A stretch of 64,000 bases of DNA from Austropuccinia psidii (lineage: Eukaryota; Basidiomycota; Pucciniomycetes; Pucciniales; Sphaerophragmiaceae). Shown here piece by piece: positions 47,180-59,578 of this stretch. The position numbers and the translations under genes are program-made. The stretch spans positions 44,050,698-44,114,697 of the forward strand of contig JALGQZ010000011.1 in the NCBI GenBank assembly GCA_023105745.1, in the 5' to 3' direction. The notes below the pieces were generated by a model, which did no database searches, had not been told where the DNA came from, and saw only the letters and a program-made list of their open reading frames with translations. Numbering within the stretch: the first letter of the stretch is position 1; every line of letters begins with the position of its first letter.

Positions 47180-50100
47180 GAAAAAGTCTCATCATTGATG
47201 AGACTGTTCAGTCCTCCTAGAGGCTCTGAAACTTCTTAAATGAAGGTTCCCATATGGTATTGAATCTTTTGCCAACCATTTATCCTTATCAGCTGTCTGG
47301 TTCTTGAATCTGACTAAGTACTGTCTCTGATCCTTACCATTAAGTCTGATCTTCCTGTCCTTGATAATTTTCTTCACAGGTCCAGGGGAGTCTTCCACTT
47401 CCACTATTTCTGGTGGTGTGGGGTTCTCCTTCCTGGAGGGGAATTTATCCTCCTCTATGTGGAAGTATGGCTTCACTAAACTCACTGGAAAGACTGGGTG
47501 TTTCCTGGAAAACCCCTCTGTGAGTTTGACTTCCACTGCATTTCTCCCTATCAATTGAATGATAGTAAAGGGCCCTAAAAATGAGTCTCTAATCTTCTTA
47601 GGTCCTTTGAGATTATTAAAGTTAAGTGTAGACACTAACACTTAGCCCCTTCTTTAAAGTCAGGTTCCATGTGTTATTTCTACCATCTCTGCTTGTTATA
47701 TTCTTTTGCCTCAGCTATGAATTTGGAAGCTGTGTCACAAGCTCTCTTCCACATTTCATGGAAATCTTTGGCTGTGGGGTGGATGGTCAGAAGGTTGTTC
47801 TTCAAGTTATCCACAGGAAATAGGGGATTCCACCCTTTCTCTACCAGTGTGGGTGTTTTCCTGTGGTAGAGTTCTGACTTGTATTATAACCCAGCTGGAC
47901 TTCTGGTAGAAGGGTAACCCAGTCATGGTTGTATCCTTCCTGGTCCTTGTATTCCATGCCATAGGCACAGAATCTTTTAAGGATGTCCACCATTGTCTGA
48001 ATCATCCTTTCAGCTAATCCATCTGTTTGTAGATGGTAGGCTGTGGAAAATGCAAGCTTGGTGCCAAGCATGTCATACAGATTTGTCCAAAATTAAGATG
48101 TGAACTTTGGGTTCCTATCACTAATGATGATTTTAGGGGCTCCACATGTGGATATGATGTTATTCCCAAATAACAGGGATTTATGCATAGCGGTATATTC
48201 CTTATGACATGGTAGGCACCTTACACTTTTACTATATCTATCAACAATGACTAGGAAAGAATTGAAGTTTTCCTTTCCTCCTGGGACTAGTCCTGTGACC
48301 CAGTCCATGTTGATGATTTCCCATGGGTGTTTGGGTTCTTCTATGTGTTGAAGTAACCCATACTTCTTCCCATGTTTACTATTTTCCTTCTGGAATCTCT
48401 TACAAGTGTTTATCTACTCACTCAACTCTTGTTCCTATTTGGGCCACCAAGCTGTTCTTGCTACCCTTTCCTTGGTCCTGTCTTCACTCATGTGTCCCAT
48501 ATAGGGGCAGTAATGGCAGTCTGGTAGGATCAAGGATATATGGTCTCTGTCTATTATTGTGAGTGCACTAGTGTGCTTCTCTCTATGGTAGAGCAGGCCA
48601 TCAATAAGGAAAAATTTATTTTCCTTATAGTCCCTCAACCAGGGTTCCTCCAACTGGGATCCTGTATTTTTGTTGAAGGAGTTGTAACAATATTCCACAC
48701 TGTTTGTGTTTGGAATATGTCTTCATCACTGCATTGAAGAATGCAGTGTGCAGTTCTGAGAAGCTTATTCCCAGTATGAGAGTTTCTATTCCTCCTGAGC
48801 TAATGTTTCCACTTTCTGGTGCCCACTCAGAAAATATGAAGTTTTTCTTCCTGTCTATTTCCATGAAATAGATAGAAATTTTAGCTTCTACTTCAGGGTC
48901 ATAATCTGGGTTGCTTTTGACATTATCCAGTGGCCATCGTCATTGGTATGAGTTTTACCCTCTTTGTATATGATAGTCATATTCCCTCTATACTCCTGGA
49001 TGGCCATTTTCCACCTCAGAATGTGTCTATTGGTTATCTTCATTTTTAGTAAAGACTTCAAGGCTGTGCAGTCTGTGTAGACTTCAAAGACTGCACCCTC
49101 CAAATAATAATGGAGTGCCTCTAGAGCCCAGAATAAGGCTAGACATTCAGTCTGGGTGGCCCCATACCTGGCTTCTGAATCTTTCAGCTGCCTAGAGATG
49201 TAACATATTACTCCCTCTCTTGATTCACCATCCTCAATTTGTCTTTGGTGAAGGGCTGCTCCTAAGCCCTGGCTACATTCTGCATCTATGTATAACTTGA
49301 ATGGTAGTTCAAAGTAAGGCAAGATGAGCACAGGTGCATTTGTGAGTTCATATTGGATCCTCTCATATGCATCCCTTCTTTCCTTGTTAATTTCAAAACT
49401 ACATCTTTTGAACATAACTTGTATAAACTACTAGTTATGTGGGCAAAACCTTTGATGTGGTTTCTATAGTAGCTAGCAAACACAAGGAAAGATTGCAGCT
49501 CTTTGATGTTTCTTGGTACTGGCTTTCGCATTACTGCTGCTACTTTTCTCTGGTCAATTTCCAGAGTAAGACCTGAGACTTTATGCCCTAGAGCTAGTAG
49601 CTCTTGTTGGCCAAATTTCACTTTTTCAGTGAAATTTTCATATTTATGGGTATGTGTTTACTTAGCACTCTGTCTATGTAATGCACATGGTCTTCCAATG
49701 TCTCTGAGTATATAATGATTTCATCAATATATACTACCATCCAGCCTTCCAATGTTTCTTCTTGAAATGTGGTGTCCATCATCCTTTGGAAGTGGGCTGG
49801 TGCCTTCTTGATGCCAAATGGTACCCTGGTGTACTCATATATGCCCATATGACATATGATTCTGAGTAATTTAATGGAGTTTGGTTTAACTCCATTCTGG
49901 TGGAAGCCTTTCATACAATCCATTTTGGTTATGTATCTGGCTTTTGCCAGTTTGTCTAAGGCATGAGGTATCCTGGGTATAGGGTACCTGTCAGCTTTGG
50001 TGTAATTATTCAGAGCTCTGAAATCTCCACACAGCCTAGACTTGTCATCATGCCAGGTGATAAGGACAGGAGTGGTAATTTCCACTATTTCATTATGTCC

Positions 50101-51600
50101 AATATTTCTGATGACATCCATGTCCAGGAGTTCATTGATATGTTTTTCAATTTCCTTCCTGGTTTCCAGACTTGCTGGGTAAGGAGGCCTCCTGAGCATG
50201 GGTGGAACAGGTCATTCCACATCCAGATATAGTTATATATAATGGCCTCTAATCTTTCCTAATGGTTATTCACCAATGGCAAATGCTGGTCTATTCTTTC
50301 TCAGAATCTTCAGTAAGCTCAGTTTCTGTTTACTGGTGAGGGTAGTGCTAAACTGTCCCTCTCTGAATTCATTCAGTAATTCTTCAAGAGGGTCTTGGGC
50401 AGATATTTTGTATATATCAAGTGAAATTTTTTTTTCCTTGTTGGTACCAATGGTAATGGGCGTGTTTTTACTATTGTAAATATCTATGCCATACATCCTC
50501 TCATAATATATTCCCAGTAAGAACCCTTGGATGTGGGCATTATCAAGCACAATAAACTCTGGGTTAAGTCTGATGTTACCTTTCCTATGGGGTATAATTA
50601 TCTCTGTGATAATTGTCCCAATGGAAGTAATCTTCCCTGCTGCACTCTTGAAGTTTTTTGCCTTGGTGGGCAAGAGCTGGTTTTCCCAGTTCTGGAAGTT
50701 GTTTTCCAGATAATTTCTGGCCACTATGGAGCAGTGTGCTCCACTGTAAATGATAAATGGATGTTGAGAATTTTCAACACAAACAGTCACTTTTGTGGCT
50801 GTTCCATGTATGTATGCCATTCCTTTGGTTGGTGTGACCAGGAATGTTTGTGCATCCTGTGTATGTTTGAACAAGCTTTTATTGGAAGTGTCGTGTGGCA
50901 TGCCTGCTTCGAACTGTATGTCTTGGATTTCTAGTGGGGTTTCCTCTGGGTATTCCACTAGGAATTCTTCTCTTGGGTCTTGCTCTTCATCAGATGGTTC
51001 TCTGATGGCATCTCCCATAGAGTCTGAGTCAGAATCCTCTGTTGGGGATTCCTCCTCTGGGACTTTCTCAATAGCATAGACTTTTTCCTTTTCCTTTGGA
51101 CACTTGTTAGCATAGTGGTCTATTAAGCCACAGTTGTGACAAGAATCTTTCTTCTTTTCCACTCCTTCCACCCTTCCTCTGGGTTTTTCTTTAAACTCCA
51201 CCCTGAAAGGTTGTTTCTCTTTGAAACCACTGCTTTAATATGGGGTGTATTTCCCTATATTAGTTCTTTTCCTTACATCTTGTAAGGTATTTGCATTTTC
51301 ATCTGGAGAGCAGCTGTGGTTGCATCTGCACTTCAGTGCATGCTCTAGCTCTCCTGGAATCTGTGTCAGGAGTTTGTGATTGCTCATCTGAAGATTAATT
51401 TGAGGATCAATGGCTATAAGTCTTTTAGACTTTCTGAGACACCACTCATATGGATCTTTGTCCACAGAGTATTTGTCATTTTCAAATGACATGATCTTTT
51501 GCCATATCCAAGTACCATTGCTGCAATTTTTGATGATTTGACTCTTCCACCATGGATTTCTTTCACTTCTTTTTACCATATAAAAGCATGTGCTTTGAAC
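47180..51600 (-). pseudogene. Element C pol remnant (protease to integrase)
   Basis: Collinear with element A pol but split into about ten open pieces: for example 51201-50266 zinc knuckle and protease, 50199-49618 RT, 49621-49286 and 49415-48888 RT/RNase H, 48698-47841 integrase, 47641-47192 tail. The protease active-site Asp is Tyr (YSGAHCS) and the RT box reads YIDE instead of YIDD, so both enzymes would be dead even without the frameshifts. Confidence 0.85.
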
Positions 51601-53335
51601 TTTGTATTAAGTCTAGCAGTGATTGAGTAATCTGGTATGCTTGGTACATCAATGAAGAGTCCATCAATATAATCTTTGAGCTCAATATGATCATATTCTC
51701 CAGTTCAAGAGAGTTTGGGCCAGCTTGGGGCCTCAGGAAGCTTTTTCAGAGCTTCCTTCTCTGAATAAGACATATTATCACCATCCTGGTATTGTGATGG
51801 AGATCTTGCCTTATTAATCAACATGGCATCTGGTTTGATGTCATATTGGGATATGGATTATCCATAACATGGCCTTGTGGGTGGGGCTTCATGTTATGGT
51901 AGAAATTAAGCAGTTTGTTTATGTCTTGCTCCAGACAATCCCAGTCCCTTTTGCTGTGGTGTTGTTCTTCAAAGATTAGATTCAGTCTTTTTTTGGTTTC
52001 TTCAGAGGCTTTGTTCAAATGAGCATGTCCTTCTTGAAGGGGTTTAACAATTTTGTCCATGGAGGCTGTTAATTTTATAATCCTCTCATGGCTTGCTTCA
52101 AGTTCTGTAAACTGCTTTTGAATTTTCTCAACATATTGGGACATTTGTAACCACAATGCATCAATCTTTAGGTTATGCTCAGGTGTGACAAAATTATGTT
52201 CAATCTGAGTGGGGGTAATATTTCTATTAAGGGGACTACTTATTCTAGAGTTATTTACAACTACTTCTGGCTCTTGTGAACTTCTTTCACCAAATCCAAC
52301 AGCTTCTGGATCATTGGGCCCGACTCTCTCTTCCTTTGGCTGAAGGTGATCTTGTTTTTACCCTTGTATCCTTGTCTTCTCCTGGAACCTTCCTTGGATT
52401 GTGAAGAATGGTGACTCTTGGCCACTGATATGTTGGTTTCTGAATGGTATGAAGCCACTGGAGAGCTTATTTGGCCTTCTCCTTGTGAGCCTGGAGGAAT
52501 ATGAGTATTCCCTGTCTGGGTCATCTGCTCTTCTATAGCTTGGATAGTGGCTTGATTCTCCCTTATCCTGTTTGCCCTCAACTCTAGGAGTCTGAACTTC
52601 TTGGTGGGATTAAAACCTTTGGTAGTTACCATAAGGTCATTGAAGTCTATCTCTTTGTGACATATCTTCTGGCAACTTGCTCCAAGTTCTTCCCAGTGGG
52701 ATGCCAGGTTAAACCTCTTGTTGTCCATGCTCAATTGAAATAAATATTTGAGGAGTTGGTGGAGCTGAAGAGCTTGATCCATATCTTTGCAGTCCTCTGG
52801 TTTGAGGTTCCTGTTGAATTGGAAAGTGAATGGCAGAGTGGGTATGATTTCCCTCAGTGTCCTGGCATTCACCACTTTGTCCAAGGTGTCCTCTTCCAGC
52901 TCTTCTGGTTCTGGAAAAGCCTTCTCTGTCCCCTGGCTGGTTCCTTTGGAAGCCAAGGTCTCTGAGGTGTACAGGTGATATATCAGTGTTTGCAATCAGT
53001 GAAAAAATTCATGTTCTTAGGTTATTTAACTTTTAAGGTGCCTTGTATATATTTCTTGTCTGCTGATTTTGGCAATTTACCTTTAGAGGTTACAACTGGG
53101 TTAATTATGGTAATCTTCCCTGTAAAGGTGGTTAAGGTTGGTTTACCTTGTATTTAAGCAGAGCTTCATGGTTTTCTATTCCTCTGAGTGGCAATGGGTG
53201 TCCACGTTTTTAATGTTATGAGGTCTTCACTATGCCTCTTTCCTTTGCCCTTGCTGCCCTCTGGTTCTGAGGGTGCCACTGGTGTGTTGGCCTGTGACTG
53301 TGTTTCTAGTGGGATGTAGTTTTCTTACACTGAAA
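51601..53335 (-). pseudogene. Element C gag remnant
   Basis: Includes the 244-codon frame at 52995-52261, with exactly the same length and end (KSQK-stop) as in A. Downstream pieces are at 52156-51818 and 51579-51235. The first gag segment has a stop directly after the splice-created ATG position (TGTAAG where A has TGGAAG, about 53330). Confidence 0.8.
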
Positions 53336-53929
53336 TAAAACAGGAAAAGAGGGCTTAATGTCAGTTAAGACTTCTTAAAATGCTTTTTGAACGTCTAAGA
53401 ATGGCCTCTGAGCTTGTATGTTACTACAATATGCCCTTGTATAATGACAGTATAATTGAATTAAAAATTTAACGTGAGAAATACAGCTTACAGATATATG
53501 GTACACTGTTTGTATGCCAGTATCTCACAGATTAACTTGTAATTAGCAAGTATAATATGATAAAGAGTGGTATGTAATAGGGTAATTGAATTAACAATAC
53601 ACCCAACCACGCCTCAACTGTTGGTTTTACAGTAAGAGGTGTCCTTATTCAATTAACAAAAGGACTGTATTAATGGCTTAAAGTGTTTTTATATGCAAAA
53701 CATGCCAAAAATAAAGGTCTTGTGGTGATTAAATTATAATAAACCACGCAACAATATGATTTAAAAAAGATAAAAATTGGTGGTATATAACATATATCAC
53801 TTAAATATCTAAAAAATATGTGTTTTATAAAATTACGCCTAAAAAGATAAAACAAGTTTTTCAGAATAGAGAAAATAAGAGAAAAACTTACTTGTAAGGT
53901 CCAAAAAGTTAAAAAAACACAGCCAGGCC

Positions 53930-55320
53930 AAGTCTATGATAAAGAGGTAATAAGGCTATTTGCAACTTTCAATATGACTGTGACACAGATAAAAAGTATT
54001 AAAAATGTTTTAATTGAAGCTAAAAAGGGCTTTACTAATGGGAATTAGTGGTGGTGAGCACTGTTGAAAGCCCTGGGTGCAGCTTTACCTGTTGGGTTAC
54101 GATAATAAAGAATAAAATACTATGATTCATAGTATTACCTGATTATTTTCCAAGAGTATAATTGTTTTTGGCAGTTGTACTACGTAGGAATTCAAGAGCA
54201 GGATGGGGATTCCTTTTCTGGCAGTGAAAAGGCCCCCTTTTATCCTGAAATGGGGTGATAAGGCTGCTAGACCTTTTCACATAGAGGAAGTGGAGATTTT
54301 TCACTCTCAAGGACAGGCTTGTGGTTTTCAAAAGGCCTGTATAGTCTGTATTGGGCACAGATGTGGTTTTGAAACCACATCTGGGCAGCTTTCACCAATA
54401 CAGGGTGAAAACTTTCATCTGGAGACCACACAGCTTGATTCTGACATGTATGATGTGTAGAATGCTGTACAGAACCTGTATGGGACCCCAGTATTGAATT
54501 AACTATGAGGTATTGAAGTGAAAACAAGCTTCTTCTTCTGTTTGACACCTCATAATCATGGTTCTGGGATATTGTCCCATGGTAAGGCTGTATTGACCAA
54601 ACTATGGAATTTTGACCATAAAACAGCTATACATTTGTCAGTATTTGAGATATCAACCTCAAAATTTGTTCAGTATGTAGCCTTGTATGTGTTCTACAAA
54701 ATGGTACCTCATTTGATATGGCAAAGGTATCCCATGTACAAGAGGTTTGTACATATGTGTGTTTTAGGCAAAAAGCTGTATTGGGCTTGTTTGCCTTATA
54801 GCTTTTATTCTAGATGCAATATGAGAAAATGAATGGCACCATAAGATAGCCCTGATTGTTCTCTTTCCAAAAAGACCCCACTTTAGGTATCTCACACTAA
54901 AACTGTGGAAGTTAGATGAGAGGTGAATATTTTATTCACCCTTATTTGGCCTGAATTTAGCCATAACTTCTGTAATACTGGTGCTAGCTTGGTTTGGCTG
55001 TTACCATTGGATAGCCCGGTCCTAGAGCTTCATTTGGGATACCCATTTGATGGGGTTAAGCCTCTTAATCTGTATTTCAGATGAGAGGTGAAAATTAAGG
55101 TTTATGCTCAGCAACAACTTTGAGCAGGAATAACTTTGTTATTCTTTGTCCTATGGTGATGGGACTTGTATATTTGGAAAGGGGTGAGTTTCCCCCTTCT
55201 TTTGATACCTTTTGAGCTGATTTGGCTCAGCTCCATCTTTTGGTGGTATCTTGGCTATACCATTGGTTTATGGTATTTGGCTGTCATGCCCGTGCTCTGG
55301 GTTTGAGTCACAGGCTGACA
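53930..55320 (-). repeat. 5' LTR of element C
   Basis: About 1390 bp, from TGTCAGCCTGTG (55320, minus) to near 53930, where the final CTGACA edge is deleted together with the start of the internal region. Followed on the plus side by TCAAC. Confidence 0.9.
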
Positions 55321-55960
55321 TCAACAGTTAAATAAGATAAATAACTGGTTTCTATTTATATTTTATAAGTGAAGCTCCGTTAAACCACAAAATAAAATTA
55401 TTTCTCAAGCTTATGATGTAAATAAGTCAAAGTTATAGTGATAAATTTAAAGTTGGGTGTAACAATGAGATAAGAAGGTTTAATAATAATGTACTCATCA
55501 TTAAGCCTTAAAATAATAATCAATTTGAGTAGATAACATTATTTCAACATTTCTTTGAGTTATCTTGTAACTAGAATGAAGGATATTTACTATACCCACA
55601 CCCCTTCTTCCTATGTTCCTCCCTCAGATGCATCAAATTCAATAAAATATATAATATAAAGGTAAAAAACTTTGTTCTTTCAAACAAAGCTCTTAAATAT
55701 TGAATAACTGAAATTAGAACCTGTATTGATCACTAGATATCTGGTGATGTTATCAATATCTTATGAAAAATTGTTAAATCATTATAAAATATATAAATTC
55801 TGGTAAAAATAGTACAGATTGTATTTCTTACTATTCTTAATTTTAACCACATTATAGGAAAGTTTTCATTACTTCTTTAGGTGTAAATTTTTTTTAAGCA
55901 ATAAACTTTTCCCATGCTATTATTATTTGTTGATAAAAACAATAATGAGCTTTAACATAT
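55321..55960 (+). repeat. Repeat R, copy 2, right piece
   Basis: Continues the alignment with the reverse complement of about 21150-20520 after element C. The clearest block is CCCTCAGATGCATCAAATTCAATAAA at 55622-55648, against CCCTCAGATACATCAAATTC in copy 1. The far end is uncertain. Confidence 0.55.
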
Positions 55961-58900
55961 TTAATATTAAATTATTAATACATTTATTTTGTTATATTAT
56001 TTTGATAATATAATTTATATTATTTTGATAATATAATTTATATTATTTCTTCTTTATGAAGAATAGAATTTATTAACACCATAATTGAAACAATATTTTG
56101 AGGATTTTGATTCTCATTACTAATTGATAATGGAGAAATTGAGAGTACAATCACCATGAGCAAAGTAGCTACCCCTTAAAGTAGGTGTGAATTCGGAATT
56201 TGACCTTAGAGATAAATTGGATACATGTGGGAGCTGGTACAGATATTAAATTTGAAAGTAGAATTTTTGGAAGACTTTCAAGCCATGTATACAAGCCGAA
56301 AAAATTGATCTGAGTTTCAGTGATATTATTTTTTGGTCAGGTTAGTAAAGTCTCAGGGGATCAAAAACAAATGTAAAGGTTTACTTTAATTCCCTATGTA
56401 TTTCCATTTTTTGATTCATTGATATAATGTAATTAACAGATAAATACAGAATTTATGGTCTGTCACATAGAAATTTTCGTAAATATTAAATCTTTGCAAG
56501 CTCTGTTACATAAAGACATTGCTAAAGTATATTAACACTAGAACCACTGTATTTTGAGATCTTCAATTAATGAGAAAAAGTCTCAAGTACTTGAATATCT
56601 ACTGAGAATATGGATATAATGAAAGAGAAAACCTAAAGCAGAATTTCTGTGTCTTATAAAATTCTGTATTGAGTGGAACATAATACAACTATTTCCCTTA
56701 TCTTCTTATAGAGAAATTACTTATTTCAAATTTAAAAAATAACATCAACCTTAATGACAAAGTATAGATTTAAGGGAGGTATTTGGAAAATATAAAACAC
56801 ATTGGGGAGATATTTCCAGTATTTTAGCCTAAAAAACTCTGTAGAGGAAGGTTTTTCACTTATAACCAGAGTATGTGATGATTTTGAGAATAATGTCTTG
56901 CCCTCATTTCATTATTGGCCAATATTTTTATTATTCCATCACAAGGTGTAAATGGTGAGGAATTTTCGCTCTCAGGAAAGAGCCATGGAATAGGCATAGC
57001 AGAGTTGATTTAATTTTCCTCTAAAGATCAGCTTTTTTAGATTCATGTACAAAAGGATGTTTTTTTATAATAAAAGTCTATCTATAAGCTGTTATATCTC
57101 TATTGAAAGATAAACGTTTAAGAACTAACAGTATTTATGTAGCTCATAAGAAAATATGTCAAAACCAAGGATGATCTTCTTAAAATTTGTTGATTTCTTG
57201 AGCTAACATTTTGAAATATTCATGGGAAAAGCTATATTGAGAGAGATGATATAGCTCCAATTCATAATATCTATATAATCCATATGAATCCAATTAAATT
57301 CTATGTGCTAGATAGAAGTCAAGCTAAGCTTCATTTATTGATATGTTTAAGCTTAATTTTAATCATTTTTCATTTTAAAATATGCCATAAAACTCATTTT
57401 TCATTCTGCTTATCTTTGAATTACATTTTTCATATTTCATGGAAATTCTTTTTCTGTTTTTCTTATGCAGGCTTAATAGATTTTGTAATAATTGGAATGT
57501 ATTTAGAATTATCCATTTGATGAGAAATAAAGATTTTGGTTTTATTCAATGGTTTCTTAGACCTAATTCTTTCAGAGTAATGCTTCAATTTCTCCAATTG
57601 ACAACAGCTCAAAAACTAAAATTGAATAGAAAAATCAAGGAATAAAATTTCTAAATCCTCAAAATCAAATTTCTCCTCAAATTTATGAATATAAACTCTG
57701 TAAATTCTGTTCGAAAAATTTGCTAAATATTGGATAGCATTTGGGAATAGTTGAAAAATACCTCTTTTTAAATAAGTAAAAAAATTATCTAACTGTTTTA
57801 AATAGTTGATATCACTCTTACTTTAAGAGAAAGTGATAGGGATAAATATTTCATTTTGCCAAATATATTTCTTGAGTGTTATTAATGAAGAATATTAGAG
57901 TCATATGAAAATAAATCTATGATGATAAATCTATTAAGCCTGAAAATAATAGTAAATATATACTAATACGTAATCTATAAAGTGAAGTTCGTAGAATGAT
58001 ATATTAATCTCTTTTGCATACTTTCAAAATAAAATAAAAATAGGGTTCCTTGTCTTGTATTTTGTTAGATATGTTGATTATTAGTCTATGATATTCATTC
58101 AATTGATTTTTTTCAAGGGAGGAGCCGCAGAAATGAGTTTGGAATGTTACAGAACTAATATTGAAGTGATGAAAATATTACTCCAGAGCCATATCCAGTC
58201 AGCTTCAGAGCATAGTCACATTTACCTCTCAAATAAACCCATTCAATTATTGAGAATTTCACCAGGTATTAACTCAGATTTTATTGAGTTTAGTATGATA
58301 CTTTTCCAAAATTTCCCTATAAGAGTTATCTGAATGCGCAAAGAAAATTATTTTCCATACACTTAATTGATCATCTATGTAATTGATTAATAATCAGCTT
58401 GCATAAAGGAAAATACAATAAAGATTTACAGACTTTATCTCCTGAAGACATCAAATTGGCTTCAAGCTTTGAAGAACTATCATAAAGCTCTCAATTTGAG
58501 GCTTGACTTGATTCAAACAGAATCAAATTTAGATAAAGTTTTTGGAAGACCATTTGAATTGCTAATATGAGAAGTATATTCAGATATCTTTCAGGGATGT
58601 AATGACTTGGTCCTCATCTCTGAATATCCAACATGATTATAAAATCCTAAATTGAGATGATAATTAGGATATTGAGTTAATAAATTTTCTACCATTCTTT
58701 CCCCCATGTTTTTCTTCTAAATGGAATATTTCCTTTCTTCATTGTTCATAGTACAAGTTGAAAACAGAAAAATCTAAAAAAAGAATTGAAACAGTTTTTT
58801 CTAGAAAAGCTAAAATTAGAGGATAAATTAACCTCAAAAAATGAATGATAAAAAAAGAACTCTGATAAATGAGCTAAATATTTCCATGAATTAAATAGAC

Positions 58901-59578
58901 ATTCTTTTATAATTTGTTTTCAAATAGAATCACTAGAAGAAATCTTCTTTTTATGATTCAAAGAAATTTTTTTATGTATTTCAGTTCACTTTTTTAACTT
59001 GATTATCAATTTTTTATAAATTTTATGTCATATGATCATATCATTGCTTTTTTGTTTTTGGTCTTTGATTTTGGGGTTATCTGAGTTTTGTTTATATTTT
59101 ACAAATCTTTTTAAATCTTGATATTTGTATAGATATTTATTTTATACGTTAAAACTGAGGATTACAGTAGCAGAACTGTAAAAAATGCTATTATAATGCC
59201 TCCTGTATTGAAAATGATTAATTTTTTTACAAACTTTCTCCCCTTTGTCATGAAAGCTTAATATTAATGGGAATTTTAAATCCTTTTCCAGTCACAGAAC
59301 TCACCTTAGAGACATCACTACTGATCCTTTCAATAAAAATCATTTAAAAAGAACAAAAATAAGACATTTACTCATAGGGAATATTAATGAGATTTGTTAA
59401 TGATAACAGAAATAAGGAAATGAAACTAAAATCATAATGATAATTATATTGAGAAGATTCTGAATAATGAATGAGAGATTTTGTATTTTTTTAACTTTTT
59501 TCTTTCTCAATATTTCCATTTGTGAAAAATGTTTGGAGTCTTTATTTTCTACATTTTGAGGTTTAAGAAAAACAATAA
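55961..59578. other. AT-rich gene-free region
   Basis: Open frames up to about 80 codons (57284-57520, 58088-58333) show no domain. Nothing else supportable apart from the short tandem repeat near 56000. Confidence 0.45.
55993..56049. repeat. 23-bp tandem repeat, about 2.4 copies
   Basis: Unit ATATTATTTTGATAATATAA plus TTT, repeated twice and partly a third time. Each unit is itself nearly palindromic. Confidence 0.7.

Larger units (their letters stand above)
45761..55320 (-). mobile_element. Element C: decayed minus-strand relative of element A
   Basis: LTRs at 45761-47167 and 53930-55320 (the latter is the 5' LTR on the minus strand). The target duplication TCAAC is at 45756-45760 and 55321-55325. 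It is the same family as A along its whole length, but the two LTRs differ clearly more from each other than those of A, and gag-pol is broken many times. A deletion of about 15 bp removed the LTR edge and primer site at 53930. It is older than A and B. Confidence 0.93.

Noticed and set aside
57284..58333. Several 70-80 codon frames in the AT-rich region
   Set aside because: Phe/Ile/Leu-rich chance frames without domains or splice context.
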